Shown one piece after another: positions 1 to 6,074 of a DNA stretch of 9,451 nucleotides. The translations under genes were made by a program, and so were the position numbers. Under the pieces are notes generated by a model that ran no database searches, was not told where the DNA came from, and worked only from the letters and a program-made list of their open reading frames with translations. Each line of letters opens with the position of its first letter. Position 1 is the first letter of the stretch. This stretch comes from Burkholderiaceae bacterium (lineage in GTDB: Bacteria; Pseudomonadota; Gammaproteobacteria; Burkholderiales; Burkholderiaceae_E). The stretch is taken from assembly GCA_019428955.1 (NCBI GenBank), contig JAHYJF010000130.1, positions 1 through 9,451 on the forward strand. The letters are read 5' to 3'.

Positions 1-611
1 GCGCCGCTCATGTCGCTGTGGATCGCCACCACGCCGATGCTGCCGACGGCGCCGGTGCGCGACAGCACGATCCGGTCGGCCTGGCTTGCCAGCGCATAGG
101 CGGCCGAGAGCGCGTGATCGGCGACGAAGGCCTGCACCGGTTTGACCTGGCGCGTGGCGCGAATGCGGTCGGCGAGATCGAAGGCGCCCGCGACCTCGCC
201 GCCGAAACTGTCGATGTCGAGCGCGATGCCGCGTATGGCGGGATCGGCCAGAGCTGCCTGCAGTTGTGCGGCGATCCCCTCGTAGGAGGTAAGCCCAGAA
301 GATTGCCCAATCCAGGCGCCACGATGCACGAGCGTGCCCGCGATTTCGATCACCGCGATGCCGTCCACGACGGCAAAGGGCCGGGCACCATTGCGCGCAT
401 CGCGGCGGATGAGATCATCGCCAAAGAGCGAGGCGCGGGCGGGCAGGGCGGCTTCGGCCTGATCCTCGGGCGCGACCTCGAGCCCCTCGAAGGCGATCTC
501 GCGGCCGGTGATCCGGGGTCCGAGCCCCGCGAGGAAGGCCAGCGCCTTGGCGGGATCGAGCATGAGGGGCGTGTTGAAAACGCGCTGCGCGATCTGGGCG
601 TGGTGCATCAT
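1..611 (-). CDS. S49-family (SppA/ClpP-like) phage prohead protease, C-terminus cut by window edge
   Basis: This is the N-terminal 203 residues of an S49 serine peptidase of the phage lambda protein C type, which processes the prohead or scaffold during capsid maturation. The core of the fold is visible: strand-turn motif DIDSFGGEVAG (residues 132-142), then ALSAAY (167-172) with Ser169 the likely nucleophile, the ASQADRIV segment, and TGAVGSIGV (186-194). The catalytic lysine expected further on lies beyond the left edge. The first 80 residues match the leader seen in phage members. Start choice: ATG at 611 overlaps the portal stop as ATGA, but a second in-frame ATG at 608 has better spacing (6 nt) from the GAGGA ribosome site; either is possible. 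It is the last visible gene of the packaging operon, in the usual portal-protease-capsid order. Confidence 0.9.
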   Translation of the reverse strand, partial: MMHHAQIAQRVFNTPLMLDPAKALAFLAGLGPRITGREIAFEGLEVAPEDQAEAALPARASLFGDDLIRRDARNGARPFAVVDGIAVIEIAGTLVHRGAWIGQSSGLTSYEGIAAQLQAALADPAIRGIALDIDSFGGEVAGAFDLADRIRATRQVKPVQAFVADHALSAAYALASQADRIVLSRTGAVGSIGVVAIHSDMSG

Positions 612-2122
612 GCGTCCTCGCTGCCCGCGCGTTTGCGCTCGGCTTCGTCGTCGTCGGTGTCGTCTGGTGCGTCGGCGCCATTGGCCGCCGTGGTGTTCTT
701 CGCGTCATCGCTGCCCGCTGCCCCCGCGCCCTGCGCAGGCGAGCCCGGGCGGCGGAAGTCGAGGCCGAGTGCTGCCTCGCGTTTACGTTCCGCGGCAATC
801 TCGCGGTCAACTTGTTCGGCGTCATAACCGCGCTCGGAGATTGCCTGAGTGCGCGATTTGAGCCCGGCCTCGATCTGCAGGATCTCGGCCGAGGCATCCT
901 TCATCGGGTCGATCCAGTCCCATCGGGTGGGGAGCCAGTCACAGGCAAGGAACGTGGCGCGGTCCTGCGTATAGCCCGGCAGATCGAGTGCGCCCGCGAA
1001 CACCGCGAGCGCCATCCAGCGGGTCCAGACCGCGCGGCACATCTGATAGACGATCACCGAATGCTGGAAGGCCGAAATGCGGCGGCGGAAATCGACGAGC
1101 GCGATCCGCGTGTTCGAGAAGTTGCCCTTGGCAGTGTCGCCGGTCAGATACCCGTAAGGCACGCCCAGTGCCGCGCCGATCTGCAGCAGCGTGCGATACT
1201 GGAAGGGTTCATAGGTCGAGCCTGAATCCGGTGTCGCCGGGGTTGAGACATCTTCACCTGGATCGAGCCGCACCACCTGGCCGGGTTCGACCTCGAGATC
1301 CTCCTCGGTGGGCTCGAGGGCGGTTTCCGGGGCGGGCGAGGTGATGAACATAGCAAACATCGCCGCGGTCTTTTTGCGCTCGAGCTCGGCATCGTCGTAA
1401 AGATCGAGGGTGAAGAGCTTCACCACCGCGGCGGCAAAGCGCGACACGCCGCGCAACTGCCCCGCCTCGATGGGGTCGAGGATGTGGATCACCTCGGAGG
1501 CGGGCACCCGCACCGTCTCGCCTGAGAGCCCGGGATCGGTCATGTCGCCCGGATGGCGGCGCAGCAGATGATAGGCGACGCGGCGGCCGATGCCATCGAA
1601 CTCGATGCCCTGGCGGATCGAGCCCGCGCCGGGTAGCGGGCGGTTCATCTCCATTGGCAGCATCTCGGAGGGCAGCATCTGCAATTGCAGCGGCACAGTC
1701 AGGCCATCCTCGGGGCGGCGCGCGCGGATGTGCAGGAAGACCTCGCCCGCCAGAAACACTTCGCGCGCCGCGCGGCGTTGCAGCCCGTAGAAATCGGTCA
1801 GACCCTCGGCATCGGCTTCGTCGGTCCAGGCGAGCCAGAGTTTTTGCAGCGCTTCCTTGCGGGCGGCGTCGACGATCTTCGAGGAGGGCTTGATGCCGTC
1901 CCCCACCACATGGTTGGCAAAGGCATCGACGGCATTTGCGGCATAGCCGTTGTTGCGCACGAGCCAGCGCGCACGGGCGGTGATGGTCTCGCCCGAGGCG
2001 GCGATCAGCGTGTTCACATGCGCGCGGCTCGCGCGAAACCCGCGCAGGCGCCGGTGCGATTGCGCCGCATCGAAGCCGCCGATGATTGCGCCAAGGCGTG
2101 CGCGGAAGGCATCAAACCCCAT
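608..2122 (-). CDS. phage portal protein, lambda gpB family
   Basis: Portal protein of the lambda type (504 aa; lambda gpB is 533). It forms the ring at the capsid vertex through which the terminase pumps DNA and to which the head-tail connector binds. Family signatures: the N-terminal ARWLVRNNGYAANAVD segment followed by HVVGDGIKP (51-79); the middle LQMLPSEMLP (147-156) and VIHILDPIEAGQLRG region (211-225); and the C-terminal core QIGAALGVPYGYLTGD (314-329) with SNTRIALVDFRRRI (336-349). The last 45 residues are a low-complexity acidic tail (DDTDDDEAERKR), common and variable in this family. The start is the only plausible ATG, 3 nt after the gpW stop, with AGGGG about 9 nt upstream. The stop overlaps the protease start by four bases, which suggests translational coupling. 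Confidence 0.95.
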   Translation of the reverse strand: MGFDAFRARLGAIIGGFDAAQSHRRLRGFRASRAHVNTLIAASGETITARARWLVRNNGYAANAVDAFANHVVGDGIKPSSKIVDAARKEALQKLWLAWTDEADAEGLTDFYGLQRRAAREVFLAGEVFLHIRARRPEDGLTVPLQLQMLPSEMLPMEMNRPLPGAGSIRQGIEFDGIGRRVAYHLLRRHPGDMTDPGLSGETVRVPASEVIHILDPIEAGQLRGVSRFAAAVVKLFTLDLYDDAELERKKTAAMFAMFITSPAPETALEPTEEDLEVEPGQVVRLDPGEDVSTPATPDSGSTYEPFQYRTLLQIGAALGVPYGYLTGDTAKGNFSNTRIALVDFRRRISAFQHSVIVYQMCRAVWTRWMALAVFAGALDLPGYTQDRATFLACDWLPTRWDWIDPMKDASAEILQIEAGLKSRTQAISERGYDAEQVDREIAAERKREAALGLDFRRPGSPAQGAGAAGSDDAKNTTAANGADAPDDTDDDEAERKRAGSEDA

Positions 2123-2125
2123 GGC

Positions 2126-2341
2126 TCAAAGCCCCTTTGTCGCCACGGTGCCCCAGCGACGGCGGCGCGCAGGGGTGCCGCTGGCCGCAGCGATCCGCCC
2201 CTCGAGGTCGCGGATCGCCGTCGCCAGTTCCACGTCCGAGCCATAGGTCACGGTCTTGCCGTCGTAGCTCACGCTGCGCAGCCCGGCGAAGCGGGCTTCC
2301 TGCAACGCGGTGAGCAGGGCCTGCATGCGGTCGAGTTCCAT
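2126..2341 (-). CDS. gpW-like head-tail joining protein
   Basis: A 71-residue protein in the position and size of lambda gpW (68 aa), which plugs the portal after packaging and makes the platform for tail attachment. The helix-hairpin-helix plan fits: helix LDRMQALLTALQEARFAG (3-20), a beta hairpin SVSYDGKTVTYGS (23-35), helix VELATAIRDLEGRIAAA (37-53), then a basic tail ARRRRWG. The frame stays open well upstream, but that part is antiparallel to nothing useful and lies inside the terminase gene in another phase. The start chosen here (ATG at 2341) shares one base with the terminase stop (TGATG) and has GAGGG 5-6 nt upstream. That makes the short form far more likely than the 183-codon form starting at 2677. 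Confidence 0.88.
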   Translation of the reverse strand: MELDRMQALLTALQEARFAGLRSVSYDGKTVTYGSDVELATAIRDLEGRIAAASGTPARRRRWGTVATKGL

Positions 2342-4389
2342 CAGTCCCTCATGAACTTCGGGGTGTAGCTGCGCCGTTTCCGCCGCGGCGTGGTCAGGGT
2401 TCCGGCCTTGGGTTGGGCGGGCGGTTCCGGCGTTGCCGCTGTGGCGCCGGTCGGCACCGCAACCGGCAGGCGCGTTTCGACCCCGGCCTGTGCCTCGAGC
2501 CGCCGCCAGCTGGCCTCGTCCCAGCGGTCGGCGCCGAGGATCCATGCGGCGGCGCGGGCATAGACGCGGGTGTCGAGCGCCTCGTTCCTCTCGCGCATCT
2601 TCTGCCATTCCTGATGCGCGTAGCCGCGCTTGTTGCGGATCGTCACCAGTTGCTCGGCGACGAGCTGCTTCAGCCATTCGCTGTCGGCCCAGCCGGGAAG
2701 GTGGATGGTTCCGGCGGCATCAAGGACGCCCAGCGCGCGGTCTTCATCGCTCGGACGCTCGATGCGCAGAAAGCGGTAGGTCTCGGTCTTGAAGGTGGCG
2801 GTCGCGACCGACCAGAGCCGGGCACCACGGCGCAGGCGTTTGCCACCGATCGTGGCATCGACGAAAGTCGGCCCCGACACCGGCGCCGAACGGTTGAAAC
2901 CCTCAAGCCCTTTGAGGGGCGCCACCTGCTCGAAACCAGCTTTGCGCGACCAGGCATAGACCGCGGCGGCCTCATAGCCGGTGTCGATGCCAAGCCGCGC
3001 CACGGTCATAACCGCGCCATTTGCGTGTTGCCAGGTTCGCGCCAGAACGGCCGTCAGCTTGTCCCAGCAGGCCGGATCGTCAGGCCCGCCCGGGATGACG
3101 ATGTGATCGACAAGCCAGCTCTCCAAGCCCCGGCCCCAGGCCCAGACATCGACCTCGATCCGGTCCTTCTGCACGTCCGCACCGGCGGTGAGGAATAGGC
3201 CACCTGCCGGGATCTGCGCCGCGAACACCTCGCGCCGATCTGCAAGCCGCTGCCATTCCGGCGCATCGCCCGCTTCGACCCAGGTCTCGCCCAGAAGTGT
3301 GTTGCGTGCGGCGCGCAGCATCTCCTCGGAGCCCTGTGCTGCCAGCCAGTCGCGCGCGATCTCGGCCCAGCTCTTCCAGCCCAGCGGCGAATAGAGCGCC
3401 GAGAGGTGAAACCCGATCGCGTTCGGATCGGCCGACTTTGCCGTCGCGCGCCATTCGCCCTTCGCGAGCATCGCCGTCTTGTGGTGCTCGGCGATGGGCT
3501 TCTCGCAAGCATCGCAGGTATAGGTCGCGGTTTCCGGCTGGCCCTTCGTCCAGCGCAGGCGCTCAAAGCGCAGCCATTGCATCGCACCGCACTGCGGGCA
3601 GGGCACGAAATAGCGCCGCTGGTCGGAGGCCTCGAACTCGCGCTCGATCCGGCTCAGCCCCCGGATTGTCGGGGTCGAGACCATGAACACCTTGCGCCGA
3701 TGCGCGAAGGTGAGCGTGCGCGCTTCGGCGAGGGTGACCGGATCGCCTTCCTCGTCGGCCGAGGCCGGATAGGCGTCGACCTCGTCGAGAAACACGTAGC
3801 GCGCGGGCATCGAGCGCAAGCCGGTCGCCGAATTGGCCCCCGTGAGCACCAGAATACCGCCGGGAAACTCCTTCGACAGCATCGAATTGCCCGCGTCGCG
3901 CGAGCGCGCCGGGTTGACCCGTTCACGCAAGGCCGGGCTGTCGGCGATCAAGGGATCGATCCGGCCGCGTGACGAGCGCTTCGCCATCTCCACCGTCGGC
4001 AGTACCGCCAGCATCGGCCCCGGCGCGTGGTGAATGACAAAGCCGATCCAGTTGTTGCCCGCCTCAGTGGCACCTACCTGCGCGGCCTTCATGAAGCTGA
4101 TTCGCTGCGCCGGGTGGCTGGGTGAGAGTGCATCCATGATGGCGCGCAGATAGGGCGTGCGCGCGGTGCGGTAGCGACCCGGTTCGGCCGAGGCGCGCGA
4201 CGAAAGCCAGCGATGCGCATCGGCCCATTCCGACACGGTGAGTTTCGGGTCGGGCCGCAGGCCGCGGCGCCAGGCGCGAAGGAGGTCCTCGGCGCCGTCG
4301 AAGCCGAGGTCGAGGTCGGCGGTCAGGTCGGCATTGTCATCCGAGCGAGACCCTGAGATCGGCGAGGGCGTCGAGCTGTTCGCGGACAT
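2341..4389 (-). CDS. phage terminase large subunit, GpA family (ATPase plus nuclease)
   Basis: Large terminase (682 aa; lambda gpA is 641), the motor that cuts concatemeric phage DNA and drives it into the prohead. ATPase domain: variant Walker A KAAQVGAT (101-108), Walker B VFLDEVDAYP (199-208), and coupling motif STP (238-240). A four-cysteine zinc knuckle follows: CPQC (264-267) and CDAC (292-295). The nuclease half carries acidic sites in GADVQKDRIEVD (403-414, Asp405), GIDTGYEAAAVYAW (467-480, Asp469) and NEALDTRVYA (602-611, Asp606). The basic, Pro-rich C-terminus (KRRSYTPKF) may be the portal-docking tail. The gene begins 53 nt inside the small terminase gene, an unusually long overlap, and the ribosome site (GGAAG, 3 nt from ATG) is weak, so it probably depends on coupling. 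No better in-frame ATG exists before residue 85. Confidence 0.96.
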   Translation of the reverse strand: MSANSSTPSPISGSRSDDNADLTADLDLGFDGAEDLLRAWRRGLRPDPKLTVSEWADAHRWLSSRASAEPGRYRTARTPYLRAIMDALSPSHPAQRISFMKAAQVGATEAGNNWIGFVIHHAPGPMLAVLPTVEMAKRSSRGRIDPLIADSPALRERVNPARSRDAGNSMLSKEFPGGILVLTGANSATGLRSMPARYVFLDEVDAYPASADEEGDPVTLAEARTLTFAHRRKVFMVSTPTIRGLSRIEREFEASDQRRYFVPCPQCGAMQWLRFERLRWTKGQPETATYTCDACEKPIAEHHKTAMLAKGEWRATAKSADPNAIGFHLSALYSPLGWKSWAEIARDWLAAQGSEEMLRAARNTLLGETWVEAGDAPEWQRLADRREVFAAQIPAGGLFLTAGADVQKDRIEVDVWAWGRGLESWLVDHIVIPGGPDDPACWDKLTAVLARTWQHANGAVMTVARLGIDTGYEAAAVYAWSRKAGFEQVAPLKGLEGFNRSAPVSGPTFVDATIGGKRLRRGARLWSVATATFKTETYRFLRIERPSDEDRALGVLDAAGTIHLPGWADSEWLKQLVAEQLVTIRNKRGYAHQEWQKMRERNEALDTRVYARAAAWILGADRWDEASWRRLEAQAGVETRLPVAVPTGATAATPEPPAQPKAGTLTTPRRKRRSYTPKFMRD

Positions 4390-4873
4390 GGGCTTCCAGC
4401 ACCCTTTGCAGGATCGCGGTCTCGATCGTCACCACCGCCCCGGTTCTCCCCTCCACCTCCGCCATGATCTGCGCCGCCATCGTTGCGGCCACCCGCCCGG
4501 GCCAGGTCACCCAAGCATCCCGCTCCTGCCGAGCCAGCCGAAACACCAGCGTCTCGGCCCGGGCGCGGTCGACCAGAGTGCCCTTCTTCTTCTGGATCGA
4601 GAGCTGGCGTTCCTGCGCCTGATAGACGGTGAGCGCCGTGCGCGCCTTCAGATAAGACGTGCTCTCGCCTGGACCCGAGGCTGCAGCATCACCGCCGAGC
4701 GATCGGCGCTGCTGGTCGGGGTCGGTCATCTCGGCCCTTCGCGCATCCGAACCCGCCGCGTTGATCGAGCCATCGGGGTAAACCGCCAGCCGACCGTTCT
4801 TCCGCGCCTTCTGGATCGCCCCGCGCGAGAGGCCGGAATGCGCCGAATACTCGCGCTCGCTCATCCCCTCCAT
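4337..4873 (-). CDS. phage terminase small subunit, Nu1-like DNA-binding protein
   Basis: The 178-residue protein directly ahead of the large terminase. It would recognise the packaging site and recruit the large subunit. Residues 4-29 (MSEREYSAHSGLSRGAIQKA onward) form a helix-turn-helix, followed by a short wing VYPDGSIN (31-38), the plan of the lambda gpNu1 DNA-binding domain. A polar linker (40-72) leads to a long helical region (74-178: YLKARTALTVYQAQERQLSI, then RARAETLVFRLARQERDAW, then a C-terminal amphipathic helix) suited to oligomerisation and binding the large subunit. Lambda gpNu1 is 181 aa. Two starts are possible: ATG at 4873, with GGTGG about 4 nt upstream, or ATG at 4864, which sits directly after GGAGGGG. 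The first is used here because it leaves room for initiation. It is the first gene of the packaging operon. Confidence 0.82.
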   Translation of the reverse strand: MEGMSEREYSAHSGLSRGAIQKARKNGRLAVYPDGSINAAGSDARRAEMTDPDQQRRSLGGDAAASGPGESTSYLKARTALTVYQAQERQLSIQKKKGTLVDRARAETLVFRLARQERDAWVTWPGRVAATMAAQIMAEVEGRTGAVVTIETAILQRVLEAHVREQLDALADLRVSLG

Positions 4874-4990
4874 GCTGCCACCAGTCTCGCAGAACGCAAT
4901 GATAGTGCTTCGGATTCAGTTGATTAGACTTCGCGGCAGAGCGATTCTGATCCCACGAAAACGATGCAACTCACCCGAGGATGACCTGCC
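4874..4990. promoter_or_regulatory. divergent intergenic region, likely promoters for both the packaging operon and the plus-strand cassette
   Basis: These 117 bases separate the small terminase gene (minus) from the 75-aa gene (plus), so both transcripts should start here. It is less GC-rich than the genes beside it. On the minus strand TATCAT (plus-strand positions 4899-4904) matches five of six -10 bases and lies about 25 nt before the small terminase ATG, but no convincing -35 box precedes it. On the plus strand TTGATT (4920-4925) could serve as a -35, with only a poor -10 near 4943-4948. No operator-like inverted repeat was seen. The promoter call rests mainly on gene layout. Confidence 0.35.
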
Positions 4991-5218
4991 ATGACCAGCC
5001 GCCGCACCACCGACAATGCCAAGGCCCTCGACGCATTCATCGCCGCCAAGGCCGAGATCGACGCGATGCTGGCACGCCTTGCAGCGCTCAGCGCGGACCA
5101 CTTCGCGACGAACCCGGACGAGATCCATTGGGGGCATGTGGGCACTCTGAACCATTACCGTGCCAAGCTGCGCGAAATCACCGACAGCGCCTTCAGGGAA
5201 GGCGAATACGCCGCCTGA
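4991..5218 (+). CDS. conserved-looking hypothetical protein, 75 aa, upstream partner of the DUF3489 gene
   Basis: A small soluble protein of unknown function with no signal peptide or membrane segment. After a basic start (MTSRR), residues 9-34 (from NAKALDAFIAAKAEIDAMLA) form a probable amphipathic or coiled-coil helix. A central loop NPDEIHWGHVGTL (41-53) is followed by a second helix HYRAKLREITDSAF (55-68), giving a helical hairpin. Codon use is GC-rich like the phage genes. The start has GAGGA about 9 nt upstream; an ATG at 4981 lies in another frame and is not used. It points against the packaging operon and is followed after 94 nt by the DUF3489 gene in the same direction, so the two probably share a transcript. 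No function can be assigned from sequence. Confidence 0.8.
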   Translation: MTSRRTTDNAKALDAFIAAKAEIDAMLARLAALSADHFATNPDEIHWGHVGTLNHYRAKLREITDSAFREGEYAA

Positions 5219-5241
5219 TGCGGCCACAAAGCGCGAGAGCC

Positions 5242-5261
5242 GCCCCGTCCGCCGACGGGGC
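5242..5261 (+). other. GC-rich stem-loop between the two cassette genes
   Basis: GCCCCGTC and GACGGGGC form a perfect 8-bp stem around a CGCC loop. It lies 23 nt after the stop of the 75-aa gene and about 40 nt before the ribosome site of the next gene. No T-run follows (TTGCCTCGG), so it is a poor intrinsic terminator. A smaller GCAC-CGC-GTGC hairpin and an enclosing AGAGC/GCTCT pair (5236-5240 with 5292-5296) lie in the same 94-nt gap, so the whole spacer could fold in the transcript. It could be an mRNA-stability, attenuation or translation-control structure, or a small RNA; the sequence does not decide. Confidence 0.5.
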
Positions 5262-5312
5262 TTGCCTCGGTAGAAGGCGCGCGCACCGCGTGCTCTGATC
5301 CAGGAGGCCACG

Positions 5313-5873
5313 ATGACCAGACTCACCGAAACCCAGACGCTCATTCTCAGCGCCGGTGCCCGGCGCCCGGGCAACATCGCTCTGCCGCTGCCGAAAGGGC
5401 TGGCCGGGGCGGCGGCGAAGATGGCGATTGGCAAGATGATCGAGCGCGGCTGGCTCGAGGAGGTCGAGGCCAACCTGCGGCGGGGCGAACCACTCTGGCG
5501 CGAATCGGGCGACGATCATGGCACCACGCTGGTGGTCACCGAGGCGGGGCTGGAGGCCATCGGGGTCGAACCGGTGGCGCCCAGCGTGGGCGCCAGCGCG
5601 CGAAAGGCAAAGCCCGGCCCTGCGCCGATGCTGGTGGCTCACGCCGCGAAACCTGTCGCCATTCGCGCTGGCACAAAGCAGGCGCAGATCATCGCCATGC
5701 TGCAGCGTCCCGAGGGCGCCACCATTGCCGAGATGGTAGCGGCGACTTCGTGGCAAGCTCACACGGTTCGTGGCTCGATCTCCGGGGCATTGAAGAGGAA
5801 GCTAGGCCTGCCCATCACCGCCGAAAAGGTTGATGGCAGGGGGACAGTGCATAAGTTCAACTTCGCTAAGTGA
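5313..5873 (+). CDS. DUF3489 domain protein, possible winged-helix DNA-binding regulator
   Basis: A 186-residue protein whose C-terminal part matches the DUF3489 pattern: RAGTKQAQIIAMLQRPEGAT (118-137), then IAEMVAATSWQAHTVRG (138-154) and SGALKRKLGLPI (157-168), ending GRGTVHKFNF. The EGATIAEM-WQAHTVRG portion reads as a helix-turn-helix followed by a beta wing. The N-terminal 84 residues also look like a winged helix: helix TETQTLILSAGARR, helix AAAKMAIGKMIERGWLEEV, then a strand-rich TTLVVTEAGLEAIG typical of MarR-like wings. A Pro/Ala linker (88-118) joins the two. A strong ribosome site AGGAGG sits 5 nt before the ATG. Its role is unknown; a DNA-binding or regulatory job is inferred from the folds only. 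It ends convergently with the methyltransferase operon. Confidence 0.85.
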   Translation: MTRLTETQTLILSAGARRPGNIALPLPKGLAGAAAKMAIGKMIERGWLEEVEANLRRGEPLWRESGDDHGTTLVVTEAGLEAIGVEPVAPSVGASARKAKPGPAPMLVAHAAKPVAIRAGTKQAQIIAMLQRPEGATIAEMVAATSWQAHTVRGSISGALKRKLGLPITAEKVDGRGTVHKFNFAK

Positions 5874-5919
5874 GCCATCAACGAACGGCCTAACACTTCG
5901 CCTCGAAATAACCAAAAGA

Positions 5920-5943
5920 TTGCCGATCAAAAGAGAACGGCAA
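5920..5943 (-). terminator. weak terminator candidate between convergent genes
   Basis: TTGCCG and CGGCAA form a 6-bp stem with a 12-nt loop. On the minus strand it is followed by TCTTTTGGTTATTT, a broken T-run, so it could end the methyltransferase transcript. On the plus strand no T-run follows. The stem is short, so confidence is low. Apart from this hairpin and the 22-codon frame, nothing is seen in 5874-6074. Confidence 0.25.
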
Positions 5944-5982
5944 AGTGGCTTACTTTAGCAGTCGAGTCGGAACCGTTAGTGA

Positions 5983-6051
5983 TCAGTATCCGGACGGCGG
6001 TGAGCTTCCGTCGTGGCCATCGTCTTTTTCACTTTCTTTCTTTTTTCCCAT
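5983..6051 (-). CDS. possible 22-aa small protein downstream of the methyltransferase
   Basis: A 22-codon frame starts 23 nt after the methyltransferase stop. Its ribosome site is one of the best in the window: GAGGAG at 6058-6063, 6 nt before the ATG. The peptide begins MGKKKESEKDD, very basic then acidic, and ends with a Gly/Ser/Pro-rich tail and a terminal GY before TGA. It has no hydrophobic core or membrane segment. It could be a real small phage protein co-transcribed with the methyltransferases, a regulatory leader, or the start of a gene later truncated. No homologue is recognised. Confidence 0.4.
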   Translation of the reverse strand: MGKKKESEKDDGHDGSSPPSGY

Positions 6052-6074
6052 AGCTATCTCCTCATAAAACTAGG

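Noticed and set aside
18..827. Long plus-strand open frame (269 codons) opposite the protease and portal genes
   Set aside because: It lies antisense to two well-recognised phage genes, reads as charged low-complexity GC-rich frame with no domain, and has no credible ribosome site. It is a product of GC-rich codon bias on the other strand.
2342..2677. Upstream extension of the gpW-like gene to an ATG at 2677 (183-codon form)
   Set aside because: The added part lies within the terminase coding region and is Arg/Ala-rich noise, while the ATG at 2341 has a good ribosome site, a TGATG junction and gives the exact gpW size.
2413..3198. Plus-strand open frame of 261 codons opposite the large terminase
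   Set aside because: Antisense to conserved terminase nuclease coding sequence, with no recognisable motif and no context.
4238..4927. Plus-strand open frame of 229 codons across the terminase overlap
   Set aside because: Antisense to both terminase subunits, composition typical of shadow frames, and no motif.
4981..5298. Alternative plus-strand frame starting at the ATG at 4981
   Set aside because: It is out of frame with the 75-aa gene, rich in His/Arg/Gln without structure, and runs through the hairpin spacer. The ATG at 4991 gives a sensible helical protein.
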